Shown: in pieces, positions 23,711 to 33,045 of the stretch
How positions within the stretch are numbered: the first letter of the stretch is position 1
Layout of the letters: each line of letters starts with the position of its first letter
Source of the DNA: a virus
Virus record (IMG/VR): IMGVR_UViG_3300009514_000018
Span: 1 to 64,000 of that record
DNA length: 64,000 bases
Strand: one strand, 5' to 3'
Notes under the pieces: generated by a model
Seen by the model: only the letters and a program-made list of their open reading frames with translations
The model's database searches: none
Told to the model about the DNA's origin: nothing
Program-made: the position numbers and the translations under genes

Positions 23711-26029
23711 ATGTCAGTAATCCCTCTGATTGTCGATAGTGGCCTTACTAAGAGGCTGAATCCCGCTAGCGATGTGATCAACGGCGGTGGATATGAGATC
23801 AACAGCGTGGCTCTCGCATCCACGGACCTTTCAGACACAGCAGAGTTGATCCGCACCAACCAGGCAGCAGCTCAGAATATCACCCCCGCCAGTGGGGATA
23901 TCGAAACTCTTGTGGTCCGGGCCTCCCCAGGGATCTCCACCAAGAACGTTTTCGAGGTCCTGAATGACGGTGGTACACAGATCTTCCGGATCAACAACGA
24001 CGGTGACATTACTGTTGCTGGCGGCGAGACCATCGTCGGTTCCATCACCTTCACCGACAGTATAACCTTCGGTCAGGGTGGTGACGACACCGTGACTTTT
24101 GGTGATGCCACTGTGGTAGTCCCTGAGAATGATGGTGGCGTCAATATCGGTACTGCGGCCAAGCGATTCGGAATTGTGTTCCTCGACACTCTCGGTGACT
24201 CCGGCCAGGATCTCACCGTGGCCACTAACCTCGAGTCCAATCTGAACTGGACGGTACAGGGTGGAGACGGGGCTACCGAGACTGCTGGTTACACTCTGGA
24301 CGTGCGCGGCGGTGACGGCGGTGGAACAGTGGCCGGTTCTGCAGGTGCTGGTGGAGCAAGTACACTCCGTGCCGGTGATGGAGGCGATGCTTCGGGCGCT
24401 GGTACCTCGGGAGCTGGTGGTGCGCTGACTGTCCGTGGCGGTGATGCTGGTACCAACGTTGGTGGTGTTCCTGGCGCTGGTGGGGACCTGACTATTCGAG
24501 GTGGAAACGCAACGGATGCTACGATCAATGGTGGTGACCTCTACCTGGATTCTGGATCGGGTTCCGCGCCGAACGTGTTCATTGCTGATACCAATGCTGC
24601 TGCGGTTACCATCGGTGCCAGCGGCGGCAACGAGCCTGCTGTGAGCATCTACGGTGCTGTCTCTCAGATCGGGTCGAGCAACCAGGTTTCCTTCGCAGGT
24701 AACGTAGATGCTAGCAACGGACTGGATGTGTCCGGTGCAGCTCTTACTCTCGCTTCCGGCATTCATATTACAGGCGTGGCTAACGCCAACAATCTCGGTG
24801 CTACTGGTACGGAGTGGGGCGACATCTTCATGGCTGGACCTATCCGACTGGCCGAGCACGCAGATCCGGGTCAGGTGGCTGATAAGGGATATCTCTACGC
24901 CAAGGCCGATGGGGATGATGTCGAGCTGTTCTATTTCGACGACAACTCCAACGCCGTCCAGATCACCAAGGATGGTGCAGTCAACGCAGGTGGGACCAGT
25001 TCCCTCCAGACAGCCTACGACAACGGCGCCACCATCACGACAGCTGGTTCCGTGAACATTGCCTATACTCTCACGGCTGGGAACTTTACTGTTGGTGGTG
25101 CTGGTACCATGGACGTGAGCGCCAACGCTAACTTCACAGGCGGGGTGGACCTCACCACCGTGGGCCAGACCATGGCGAATGATCTTGCCATCACCTTCGG
25201 TGGTGACAGCGATGTGACCGTCCAGTTCGTGTCGGCGACTCCGGCTTTCGCTGTGGTCACCAAGAACGAGGCGACCGCAGGGTCTGCCGGGATCTCGCTG
25301 ACCTCGGGCAACGCTACGACCTCGGGCAATACCGGTCCCGTTTCTCTGGTTTCCGGTGATGCGACCAGTGGCAACAGCGGCGACATCAACCTGACTATCG
25401 GTTCTGCTTCCGGCACAGCGGGGAAGGTGAAGGTGTCTGGTGGTAACTTTGAGGTGGCCAGCGGGATCCATATCCTTCCTGCTGCGGATAGCACCTCCAA
25501 CATCGGAACGGATACCGAGAGATTCCTCGAGGTCTTCACCGACGAGATCAACATCCCGCTCCAGGGGTTGACCATCAACAGCGTCACCGTGGGCAACACG
25601 GTGACCTCGGCCAACCTGGATACCCTGACTGATGGCTCTAACGCTGATGCCCTCCACTCGCACGCTGCAGCCTCCTCGACGCAGATCACGGCTACCCTGA
25701 CTGCGGGTGAGAACCTCGTGGCCGGGGACTTCGTCTACATCAAGGACACTGACGACAAGGCGTGGAAGGTGGATGCGGATGCCGAGGAATCAGCTCAGCT
25801 GATCGGTGTGGCAGCTGCCACCATCAACGCCGATGCCTCTGGTACCGTGGTTATGTGGGGCGTGATGACCGGCCTCTCCGGTCTGGACGCTGGCAAGAAG
25901 TATTGGGTCAGTGCCACTGCTGGGCAGATCACTTCGACACCTCCCGCTACAGGGTATCTTTGCTTCGCTGGGTACGCCCTTTCCGCTACCAGCATGATGT
26001 TCCGTCCAGAGAGGCCCATCGGTCTCTAG
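23711..26029 (+). CDS. Long Gly-rich repetitive fiber protein
   Basis: 772 residues, SD AGGAGGATAGG. The whole protein is beta-repetitive: strands of the type TVTFGDATVVVPENDGGVNIGT, then a collagen-like Gly/Ala region (residues ~195-275, repeats of GAGGALTVRGGDAG), then repeats of SSNIGTDTERFLEVF-like units known from phage fibers (a similar unit occurs at residues ~140 and ~595). The C-terminal 100 residues (ENLVAGDFVYIKDTDDKAWKV) form a small beta domain. No chaperone/autoprotease domain is visible. The long antisense ORF here (610 codons) is a shadow of the low-complexity sequence. Confidence 0.65.
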   Translation: MSVIPLIVDSGLTKRLNPASDVINGGGYEINSVALASTDLSDTAELIRTNQAAAQNITPASGDIETLVVRASPGISTKNVFEVLNDGGTQIFRINNDGDITVAGGETIVGSITFTDSITFGQGGDDTVTFGDATVVVPENDGGVNIGTAAKRFGIVFLDTLGDSGQDLTVATNLESNLNWTVQGGDGATETAGYTLDVRGGDGGGTVAGSAGAGGASTLRAGDGGDASGAGTSGAGGALTVRGGDAGTNVGGVPGAGGDLTIRGGNATDATINGGDLYLDSGSGSAPNVFIADTNAAAVTIGASGGNEPAVSIYGAVSQIGSSNQVSFAGNVDASNGLDVSGAALTLASGIHITGVANANNLGATGTEWGDIFMAGPIRLAEHADPGQVADKGYLYAKADGDDVELFYFDDNSNAVQITKDGAVNAGGTSSLQTAYDNGATITTAGSVNIAYTLTAGNFTVGGAGTMDVSANANFTGGVDLTTVGQTMANDLAITFGGDSDVTVQFVSATPAFAVVTKNEATAGSAGISLTSGNATTSGNTGPVSLVSGDATSGNSGDINLTIGSASGTAGKVKVSGGNFEVASGIHILPAADSTSNIGTDTERFLEVFTDEINIPLQGLTINSVTVGNTVTSANLDTLTDGSNADALHSHAAASSTQITATLTAGENLVAGDFVYIKDTDDKAWKVDADAEESAQLIGVAAATINADASGTVVMWGVMTGLSGLDAGKKYWVSATAGQITSTPPATGYLCFAGYALSATSMMFRPERPIGL

Positions 26030-26075
26030 GCTGGAGCTAGGGGGGGAGTATTCTCTTCTTGAGGGATGAGGGACC

Positions 26076-26675
26076 ATGGCTGAGAAATCTGCTCTCACCA
26101 TAGCTGATGGAGTCATCCAGGTTCCAGGTAGCTCGGATGACCTGGTGGCGAATGCGTTTGTGCAGAGTTCGACCACCAAGTACGAGTCCATCTGGATTCC
26201 GTCTACATCCGTGCGCCTCCACAACACCTCCCCTCCTGGAGAGACTGATATTTGGTCAGGGGCATATCGGGCTCTTGCGTTCGATCCTGATACGGAAGAG
26301 TCCGTTTTTACAGAAATATTGATTCCCAGAGCTTACGTGGAAGGCCAGGCTCTTCGAGTGGCTGTTCATGTTGTGCCAGCGGATAATGGATCAGGGGTGA
26401 TTCGCTTCGGATTCGAGTACAGGAAGGCCAACATTAACGACGCCTTCTCATCGACCTCAACGGTTTTGATGAACGTGACCATGCAGGGTATTACGGATCG
26501 ACACTACCGAACATCCGACACGTATATTACCGGCTCTACAATGGATCGGAACCTGGTTCTGGCCGGGAGGCTCTACCGTGACGCGACCAGCGGAACTGAC
26601 TCATATGCAAACGATGCCTATCTCCTGGGACTCGAGATCAGGATCCCAGTAGATCGGATAGGCGCAGCTCTCTAA
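26076..26675 (+). CDS. Beta-rich virion protein, 199 aa
   Basis: Starts at ATG 26076 with a GAGGGA SD. It is predicted beta-sandwich-like (LRVAVHVVPADNGSGVIRFGFEYRKA is a typical strand pair), with no motif I recognise. It stands at the end of the fiber block and before the neck genes, and resembles fiber tip or decoration proteins. Confidence 0.55.
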   Translation: MAEKSALTIADGVIQVPGSSDDLVANAFVQSSTTKYESIWIPSTSVRLHNTSPPGETDIWSGAYRALAFDPDTEESVFTEILIPRAYVEGQALRVAVHVVPADNGSGVIRFGFEYRKANINDAFSSTSTVLMNVTMQGITDRHYRTSDTYITGSTMDRNLVLAGRLYRDATSGTDSYANDAYLLGLEIRIPVDRIGAAL

Positions 26676-26691
26676 CTGACGTGGAGGAATC

Positions 26692-27264
26692 ATGACAACC
26701 AAGAAACTGAAGAAGGCTTCTCCCAAGGGAGGAGTAAAGCCTAAGACCGAGAAGAAGAGGGTGACCTTTGCCGACGAGGTCCTCAAGTACCTCGAGGAAG
26801 GAAAAGATCTTGCCTCTCTCGACCAAAAGGAGCTGCCAGCTACTCTGGCCAAATTGGTGATGGAGGACAAGGCTTCCTTGGTGAGCGTTCCAATACCGCT
26901 CCTCAATTCGGTCTACCTGGAAGTCCCGAAGCTGGAGCCCAAGAGTGAAGATCTCACGAAGATCTCCGAGCAGGATCTAGCCTCCCTTCAGGCCTTTGGT
27001 GGAAGCGCCAACACGTTGACCAGCTCTTTGGGAAGCCTGACCAAGAGGTACATGAATCTGGAGCGCCAGCAGGAGCAGATCGAGGCGGAATTGGAGAAGA
27101 CTAGGGCCGAGATGGACAACATCGCCGCCCAGGCCAAGGAGGCTGATTCCGTGGTTGAGGCGTTCATGTCATTCCTCTCCTTCAAGTACATCATCTCCAG
27201 TGGCACGGTGATCTTCGAGACCGGGGAGATCCAGCGGAAAGATGCCAAGGAGAAAAAGGAATGA
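26692..27264 (+). CDS. Hypothetical Lys-rich/coiled-coil protein, 190 aa
   Basis: SD GGAGG before ATG 26692. The N-terminal 23 residues are strongly basic (KKLKKASPKGGVKPKTEKKR). Residues 105-150 form a coiled coil (RYMNLERQQEQIEAELEKTRAEM). The C-terminus is a strand pair and a charged end (DAKEKKE). The stop overlaps the start of the next gene by 4 bases. Function unknown. Confidence 0.55.
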   Translation: MTTKKLKKASPKGGVKPKTEKKRVTFADEVLKYLEEGKDLASLDQKELPATLAKLVMEDKASLVSVPIPLLNSVYLEVPKLEPKSEDLTKISEQDLASLQAFGGSANTLTSSLGSLTKRYMNLERQQEQIEAELEKTRAEMDNIAAQAKEADSVVEAFMSFLSFKYIISSGTVIFETGEIQRKDAKEKKE

Positions 27265-27677
27265 CCCTTCTTCCCCTCCGCATGAACTGGAACCAAATTC
27301 TTATTGCTCCACTTGAGTGGAACAATGCGGCGGTGGATCCTGACTTTAGGGAGACTGTTGGGGCGAAGGTGTGGGGTACGCCAATCCAGATCAGGGCCCA
27401 AATCACCTACAAGCGTCAGGGTCTCAAGACCCGAACCTGGACAGGTGATGGGGACGAGACCGATGGCCACCTGGTGATCAAGCAGTCTGATCTCACCAAT
27501 GCGGGGATAGAGATCAAGAAGGGTGATCGGATAGTGGGGGTCATGATCCATACCGGTGCCTTCAAGGATGTGGATTACGAGATAGTGGAGACCATGGATA
27601 GGGGCCACCTCCCTGCTTCTTTGACTCTCCATGTGGCCTTTGTTGAGCGCACTGAGGAGCGAGCGTCAGTCCGATGA
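27261..27677 (+). CDS. Putative head-closure / neck protein, 138 aa
   Basis: Translationally coupled to both neighbours (4-base overlaps). The beta content and length (TPIQIRAQITYKRQG, DRIVGVMIHTGAFKDVDYEIVE) fit small head-completion proteins that sit between connector and tail, and it is followed directly by the gp10/Mu-G-like tail completion gene. Family assignment is by context only. Confidence 0.45.
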   Translation: MTLLPLRMNWNQILIAPLEWNNAAVDPDFRETVGAKVWGTPIQIRAQITYKRQGLKTRTWTGDGDETDGHLVIKQSDLTNAGIEIKKGDRIVGVMIHTGAFKDVDYEIVETMDRGHLPASLTLHVAFVERTEERASVR

Positions 27678-28339
27678 GTGGAGACTACGGTATCGAAATA
27701 CGAACTTCTGGTGGTCGGTCAGTCAAGCCTGAGCAGCTTGACTTTGCTAGGCATCCAGGTCGTGCTATCGATATGATCCAGCAGGGTACGCTTACTGCCT
27801 TTGCTAATGAGATGAAGGCCCATATCCGCAACCATATCCAGAGCGGCGGCGTTACTCCAGCGTTGAGCTGGGTCACTACTTACACCCGCAATGCCTCTGG
27901 AATGGGTATCTCCCCACTCTATGCGACTGGGCAACTGGCCAACTCGGTGAACGTGAAGATTCTGGGGCCTTCTCTCATCGGGGTCGGTATTCCCTGGGAT
28001 AAGGCTCATGTTGGCCCAACTGGGACCATTCCTATGGGACAGCTTGCCAAGATTCACCAGGAAGGTGCCACCATTATTGTGACCCCAGAAATGAAGAAGT
28101 ACTTCATCTTCATGGCGAACGAAGGTAGGATGCCGATGACGATGGCCCAAGTTGCTGTCGGCCAGGAGATTGTCATCCCTCCTCGTCCGTTCATGAATCA
28201 GGCTACCAAGGATGCACCGAAGATGGCCATGAAGTATGCCATGGCTTCAGCATCGGTGATTAGGCAGTACCTGTTCAGTGGAGTGAACCAACTGTTCACG
28301 CCAATTGCACAGATCATGAGAGGCTTGTTCCGGTTTTAG
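27674..28339 (+). CDS. Tail completion / virion morphogenesis protein (HK97 gp10 / Mu gpG type)
   Basis: 221 residues. The N-terminal helix, a middle beta domain with SPLYATGQLANSVNVKI, and the PRPFMNQATKDAPKMA motif near residues 170-185 are typical of the gp10/gpG 'tail completion' family (IPPRPF motif). Such proteins connect the tail tube to the head-neck complex. The C-terminal helix continues into a hydrophobic end. Overlaps the preceding gene by 4 bases. Confidence 0.7.
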   Translation: MSGDYGIEIRTSGGRSVKPEQLDFARHPGRAIDMIQQGTLTAFANEMKAHIRNHIQSGGVTPALSWVTTYTRNASGMGISPLYATGQLANSVNVKILGPSLIGVGIPWDKAHVGPTGTIPMGQLAKIHQEGATIIVTPEMKKYFIFMANEGRMPMTMAQVAVGQEIVIPPRPFMNQATKDAPKMAMKYAMASASVIRQYLFSGVNQLFTPIAQIMRGLFRF

Positions 28340-28342
28340 AAA

Positions 28343-29638
28343 ATGGCTTATTCAATTTTGAGAATAGAGGATTTCAATTACGATCCGGAAGTGCTGGCAT
28401 TCATTCCGCCAGCATTGGCTCTCCGTCGTGTGGATTCCTCTGGTCGTTATAACCGACTCAGGCCTCTTCCCCCCGATGGAGGAGTCTTCTCCACCAGGAT
28501 CTTCACCTGCGGCGCCATGGACATTGAGGAGGGCTGGAGGTTGGTCATTCCTGGGGCTTATCGCTGCTACCGGGTGGGAGAAGAGCTGGGGTTGCTCGAG
28601 CTTCAAATTTTCGATGGCTCCTCCTGGTGGTTCTACAACGCGGCGACTCCTGCGTGGGAGGCCGTGGTAACCCCAGCAGCTGATTGGGGATCCGAGAGGG
28701 ATACTCTCGTCAACTTCGCGTCTTACCCAGGTCGTAATAGCCGAACTATCCAGGTCAGATGCAGGGTACTTCCCGATAGCGCCGGAAGGTGGGCTCCGAA
28801 GCCTAGCTACATGATGCTTGTCTGGCCTGTTGACCTAGAATTCGATCCTGTTGAAGATTTACTACGTTCAGTGAAGCGGAAAATCGATTCCTTGGCCTTT
28901 CCTGGAAGGTTGAAGACGATTTTGTCCTCTGCTACTGACCTTGTTCCCTTTGAGCACGGATTTACTCCACTTGCTTCGGGAAGATGGCGGGTGTACAATC
29001 TATCCGTAGATCCAAGAAGGGAAAGTGACCTATTCAGCGCTTGGGTGGATCCTAACGTCCAGCTGACCGCAGTTCAGCCCGCTGGGTCGGTGATCGAGGT
29101 CAGGTTCGAGGGGTCGGTTCAGACTTTTCTCTCCGCTGATGAGGAAGGGTACCTGAGCGCCAACCCCTCAGTAGTAGTCTTTCAGGATGGCGATGGTATG
29201 TTGGCTCGGGATGTTTCTCAGGCTGGACATGAGACAGTAATTGAAGAGGCTGGCCTGGAGACTTTCCGGAATGAGCATGTGGCGGAGACCGAGGAGATCC
29301 CTGTTAGGATCGTCGCCCAATCCAATCGCCATAAGGAGGCTCTCAACATTCTAAACAGGATCTCAGCGTGGTTCCAGAAGTACCCCAGGGTTCCCTCAGT
29401 CGGCCTTGGGGGCGAACCCGTTCAGCTGCGCTCAATGTTGAGGCCTCCAATCAACCAAGCCAACGAGATCGGACGTGGCTTGTTTATGTATACTATGTTG
29501 CTTCGGGCCCTGCCCAAGCAATGGAACCTGAGCGCAAGTGACAACGGAAGCGATATTGAGTATGCTATGAAGGAACTTCACGTGACTCTGGGAGATCCTT
29601 CGGCAATCCTTCACGAAGTCACACTGTTGACAGGATGA
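28343..29638 (+). CDS. Putative neck / tail-terminator-region protein, 431 aa
   Basis: Starts at ATG 28343, three bases after the preceding stop, without a strong SD, so probably coupled. Mixed alpha/beta: a beta half (residues 40-150, Trp-rich: SSWWFYNAATPAWEAV), then a linker, and a C-terminal alpha-helical part (EALNILNRISAWFQKYP; TMLLRALPKQWNLS). No family recognised. Its place just before the sheath gene suggests it helps end the tail or join it to the neck. Confidence 0.45.
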   Translation: MAYSILRIEDFNYDPEVLAFIPPALALRRVDSSGRYNRLRPLPPDGGVFSTRIFTCGAMDIEEGWRLVIPGAYRCYRVGEELGLLELQIFDGSSWWFYNAATPAWEAVVTPAADWGSERDTLVNFASYPGRNSRTIQVRCRVLPDSAGRWAPKPSYMMLVWPVDLEFDPVEDLLRSVKRKIDSLAFPGRLKTILSSATDLVPFEHGFTPLASGRWRVYNLSVDPRRESDLFSAWVDPNVQLTAVQPAGSVIEVRFEGSVQTFLSADEEGYLSANPSVVVFQDGDGMLARDVSQAGHETVIEEAGLETFRNEHVAETEEIPVRIVAQSNRHKEALNILNRISAWFQKYPRVPSVGLGGEPVQLRSMLRPPINQANEIGRGLFMYTMLLRALPKQWNLSASDNGSDIEYAMKELHVTLGDPSAILHEVTLLTG

Positions 29639-29649
29639 GGAGATAGATC

Positions 29650-32421
29650 ATGGTCGAAACACTGCATCCGGGAACTTATTTCACGGAGGAAGCCATTTCG
29701 GTCGCTGCCGAAGGTGTCTCAGCTTCCGTGGGAGGTTTCGTGGGGATGTCCCGCAAGGGACCCATCCACGTTTCCAAGCGCGTCACCTCCTGGGCTTCCT
29801 ACAGGGAGTGGTACGGCGAGTACTTCTTCGACGCCGACAACCCCCACCTTCCCATCGCCGTGAGGGCTTACTTCGACAACGGCGGAGCCTCGGCGTGGAT
29901 CGCCAGGGCCGTCGGCGCCGGAGCTGACTGGGCCAGGCGGGCTCTCTACGATCACGGCGTTGACCCATTGTTGATCAGTAACGTGACCTTCACAGGCTGG
30001 GCCGGGAACCCTGGTCAGTGGGGCAACGAAGTGGCCGTCTGGACCACCAAGGCCCTCTCCCAGGGAGACACGGGGACAACTCTCTCCCCTCTGGATAATT
30101 CCTTGCTCCTCAAGTCGGTCACAGGCCTCGAGGTTGGTGATGTGGCCTACTTCTGGGTAGGCGCGGACTATGCTTCCGCGGTTATCCGGTCCATCTCGGG
30201 CAACACCATCAACTTCGATACTCTGGTGTGGTCCAACGTGGGCGTCGCTTCCTTCTCCGAGCCCTTCGTGGCTACCAGCACCGTTCACAGGGCCAGGACC
30301 AGAACATCGCAGGCCGTCACCGCTGGTTCCTCTCTCACCAGCCTCGATCTGGCCTCAGCTTCCGGGATCAAGGAAGGTGGCCATGTGATGGTGGTTCCCG
30401 CTAACGTCGCCGACGACACCGTAGAACTGATTATCTCCAGGGTGGATGGGAACACCATCTTCTTTCCCTCCACGACCTTCCCAGATGCGCTCCTTTCGGG
30501 GACGAGAGTAGTCTCTATGGAGTTCGACCTTCTGGTTTACGAGGAGGGTGTCCTCATCGAGGAGCATCGTTTCCTTTCCATGGAGTCTGGGTGCGAGGAC
30601 TATATTCAGCGCCGCCTCGGGTGGAACCCTTCCTACCCACCCCCTAGCCCCGCTGTGGCCGATGATAGCGAGAGCAGGAACATCGTGCTGCTGGATGCCA
30701 ACTCCAACCACTCTGTGGGTGGGAGGGCCTTCATCCCGATGTCCAACGTTCCGACTTGGGACTTTGGCCTCGTGGCTAGCCGCTCTTTCCTCCTCACCTA
30801 CGACATTGGCGCAGGTCCGGTGGCAGTAACTCCTACATGGTCCGGAGCCCGAGCCATCCTCCAGTCTGACTCGACCTCCAACCTCGTTTCTGGGGATCCT
30901 CCCTGGGATTCCACGGGAGTTGCTTGGGTTACGCCTAAGATCCTGGTGGTGGAGGTGAATGGAGGGATTGACCAGATCATCACCATCCAGAACACCTGGA
31001 CTACCAGGGCCGAGGTACTCAACAACATCAATACTTTCATGGTGGGTGGTGCGGCTATTGAGGATCCCAATCCCGGCAAGATGAACTTCACTTCCGATAC
31101 CATCGGGAACGACTCCAGTGTCGAGGTGAAGCCCGGAACGGATCCTGAGGTTCTGGATCTCCTGGGCTATACCGTTCCCATGGGTCACTTCGAAGCCGGT
31201 CACGATTTCGCCGATTCCAGGGCTGTGACCTCGACAGAGGTGGACGCTGTCATTCAGGCCGCTACTGGCCCCGGTAATGTCGAGCTGGATTACACGGTCT
31301 CCCCTCCTCAGCTGCTCATGTCCACTGCGTCGCCGACCTGGGGTATGAACGTCGCTGACAACGGCGGTGATGACCTCGCCAGCTCGGTCTTCGGCTTCAG
31401 TCCCCTCTCCACCTGGGTGTGGGGTTCTGCCCTGTCTACCAAGATTTGGCTCTCTCTGCCCAGGCCTGTTCGTAAGGCCTATTTCGATAACGGCCTCGAC
31501 GGAGCCGAGCCTGGCCCCGGTACTGGCGCCGAGACCTACATCGGGGACGTGTCTCCCGACTCGGGTCTCCAACTCTTCAACAACGTTGAAGAGGTGTCCT
31601 TCTTCTCCATCCCTGGGGCTGTGGGATCCTCCTCGCTGTTGCCCACCACCATGCAGGCAGCTTCTGACTGGGCTGACTCCAGGGCCAACCTGGTGTACAT
31701 CAGCGCTGTTCCCCTGGATCGGGATCTGCCGGATGAGGCGGCGACCTGGAGAACCTCGCTCCTCAACAGGGACTCCAGCTACATGGGGCTCTACTATCCC
31801 TACCTGAAGATCGCTCACCCTCTCTATGCTGGGCGGCTCTTCGATACGCCTCCTGACGGCTTCGTGGCTGGCGTTTACGCGGCCCAGATCTCTGCGCGAG
31901 GTCCTCACATCGCTCCGGCTAATGTGGCCCTCAAGGGTGTCCAGGATGTCTTCTATAGGACCAGCAACGCCGATGGAGATCTGCTGAACCCCATCGGCGT
32001 GAACATCGTCAAGGTGTTCCCCACCAGGGGTATCAGGATCTGGGGTGCGAGGACTCTCTGGGCTTCCGAGGATGGCCGTCACCTGGTGACCGTCAGGAAT
32101 CTCCTCAACTTCGTCAAGAAGACCGGTGAGGAGGCCCTCCAGATCTTCATCTTCGAGCCCATCAACAACGACCTCTTCTTGCGCATCAGGACTACCATGC
32201 AGGATATCCTGGAGAACCTGTGGCGCTCGGGAGCCTTCCCCTCTGCCACGAAGGCCGGGGCCTACCTGGTCAAGTGTGATGCCGAGACTACACCGCCATC
32301 GGAGCAGGCGAGGAACAGGGTGTTCTGTGATGTGACGCTCTACAATCCTGCTCGATTCGCCGAAGCAGTGGTGGTCCGTTTGGCCATCTCTTCTGGTGGC
32401 GTCAGCACTACGGAGTTGTAA
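29650..32421 (+). CDS. Contractile tail sheath protein with inserted beta domain
   Basis: 923 residues. The N-terminus (PGTYFTEEAISVAAEGVSASV, GFVGMSRKGP, AYFDNGGASAWIARAVG) and the C-terminus (NIVKVFPTRGIRIWGARTLW, FVKKTGEEALQIFIFEPINN, FPSATKAGAYLVKC) are typical of the phage/T6SS sheath family, whose subunits contract to drive the tube. The protein is longer than usual sheaths because of large middle insertions. Residues 431-507 are a beta module like the one inserted in the capsid protein, and residues ~520-580 look like a second, partial copy. It starts a rightward block after a 10-base gap, with a GAGGAG SD. Confidence 0.93.
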   Translation: MVETLHPGTYFTEEAISVAAEGVSASVGGFVGMSRKGPIHVSKRVTSWASYREWYGEYFFDADNPHLPIAVRAYFDNGGASAWIARAVGAGADWARRALYDHGVDPLLISNVTFTGWAGNPGQWGNEVAVWTTKALSQGDTGTTLSPLDNSLLLKSVTGLEVGDVAYFWVGADYASAVIRSISGNTINFDTLVWSNVGVASFSEPFVATSTVHRARTRTSQAVTAGSSLTSLDLASASGIKEGGHVMVVPANVADDTVELIISRVDGNTIFFPSTTFPDALLSGTRVVSMEFDLLVYEEGVLIEEHRFLSMESGCEDYIQRRLGWNPSYPPPSPAVADDSESRNIVLLDANSNHSVGGRAFIPMSNVPTWDFGLVASRSFLLTYDIGAGPVAVTPTWSGARAILQSDSTSNLVSGDPPWDSTGVAWVTPKILVVEVNGGIDQIITIQNTWTTRAEVLNNINTFMVGGAAIEDPNPGKMNFTSDTIGNDSSVEVKPGTDPEVLDLLGYTVPMGHFEAGHDFADSRAVTSTEVDAVIQAATGPGNVELDYTVSPPQLLMSTASPTWGMNVADNGGDDLASSVFGFSPLSTWVWGSALSTKIWLSLPRPVRKAYFDNGLDGAEPGPGTGAETYIGDVSPDSGLQLFNNVEEVSFFSIPGAVGSSSLLPTTMQAASDWADSRANLVYISAVPLDRDLPDEAATWRTSLLNRDSSYMGLYYPYLKIAHPLYAGRLFDTPPDGFVAGVYAAQISARGPHIAPANVALKGVQDVFYRTSNADGDLLNPIGVNIVKVFPTRGIRIWGARTLWASEDGRHLVTVRNLLNFVKKTGEEALQIFIFEPINNDLFLRIRTTMQDILENLWRSGAFPSATKAGAYLVKCDAETTPPSEQARNRVFCDVTLYNPARFAEAVVVRLAISSGGVSTTEL

Positions 32422-32422
32422 A

Positions 32423-32941
32423 ATGGCACTTCAGCTTCCAAAGTCCAGAAGGACTGACCCCCAGGTCGCCTACTCCTTCGAGGTGTTCACCGAGGATACG
32501 ACCATTCCTCGGGGAACCCTCGGGTTCAGTGAGGTCAGCGGCTTGAGATCGACGACCAACGTGATCGAGTACAAGGAGGGAACGGACAACTACGTTCGGA
32601 AGCTGCTTGGGCGCACCACCGTAGAGAACCTGACCCTCCGTCGTGGCTTGGATCTCCAGGCCTACCTTCGCCGCTGGTATGACCTCGTGCGCGAGGACAT
32701 CCACTCTACGGCGAGTGGGCAGCCCTCTCCAGAGGTTCGGAAGACCCTGTACGTCAAGCAGAAGTCCAGGGGTGCCGGGCGGGATGGGGAAGAGCTGAGG
32801 ACTTGGATCCTTCGCCATGCGTGGCCCTGCTCTCTGGAGGTCTCCGACTTCCGTGGTGACGCTGATGAGGCCACCATCGAGAGCCTGGAGATCTGCTACG
32901 AGATCCAGGAAGAGGACATCACGATTCTGAACGACTTGTAG
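32423..32941 (+). CDS. Tail tube protein (T4 gp19-like)
   Basis: 172 residues. ATG 32423 (MALQLPKSRRTDP) has SD CGGAG at the end of the sheath gene; an upstream in-frame start inside the sheath gene was rejected. Typical gp19 features: FTGxxGFSEVSGL-like segment (TLGFSEVSGLRSTTNVIEYKEG) and the repeating beta pattern ending with LEICYEIQEED. The protein stacks in hexameric rings as the inner tail tube. Right after the sheath, as in almost all myoviruses. Confidence 0.85.
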   Translation: MALQLPKSRRTDPQVAYSFEVFTEDTTIPRGTLGFSEVSGLRSTTNVIEYKEGTDNYVRKLLGRTTVENLTLRRGLDLQAYLRRWYDLVREDIHSTASGQPSPEVRKTLYVKQKSRGAGRDGEELRTWILRHAWPCSLEVSDFRGDADEATIESLEICYEIQEEDITILNDL

Positions 32942-32985
32942 CCTGAGGCTCTGGTCGATTATTCACTTGCACTTCGGGCTTCGAA

Positions 32986-33021
32986 CAGGCTGAGGAAAGA
33001 TCATGGTCTTTCCTCAGCCTG
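32986..33021 (+). terminator. 15-bp perfect hairpin after tube gene
   Basis: Arms 32986-33000 and 33007-33021 are perfectly complementary (15 bp), loop TCATGG. No T-run follows, so if it terminates transcription it would be partial or factor-dependent; it could also protect the 3' end of the abundant sheath/tube mRNA. It lies 24 bases before the ATG of the tail chaperone gene, which is expected to be expressed at lower level. Confidence 0.5.
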
Positions 33022-33045
33022 AGTTCAGGCCAGTGGAGGAGCATT

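Noticed and set aside
23831-25663. Minus-strand ORF of 610 codons
   Set aside because: Antisense of the Gly-rich fiber gene; no SD, Ser/Arg/His-rich composition.
30355-32082. Minus-strand ORF of 575 codons
   Set aside because: Antisense of the sheath gene; no SD and no recognisable domain.
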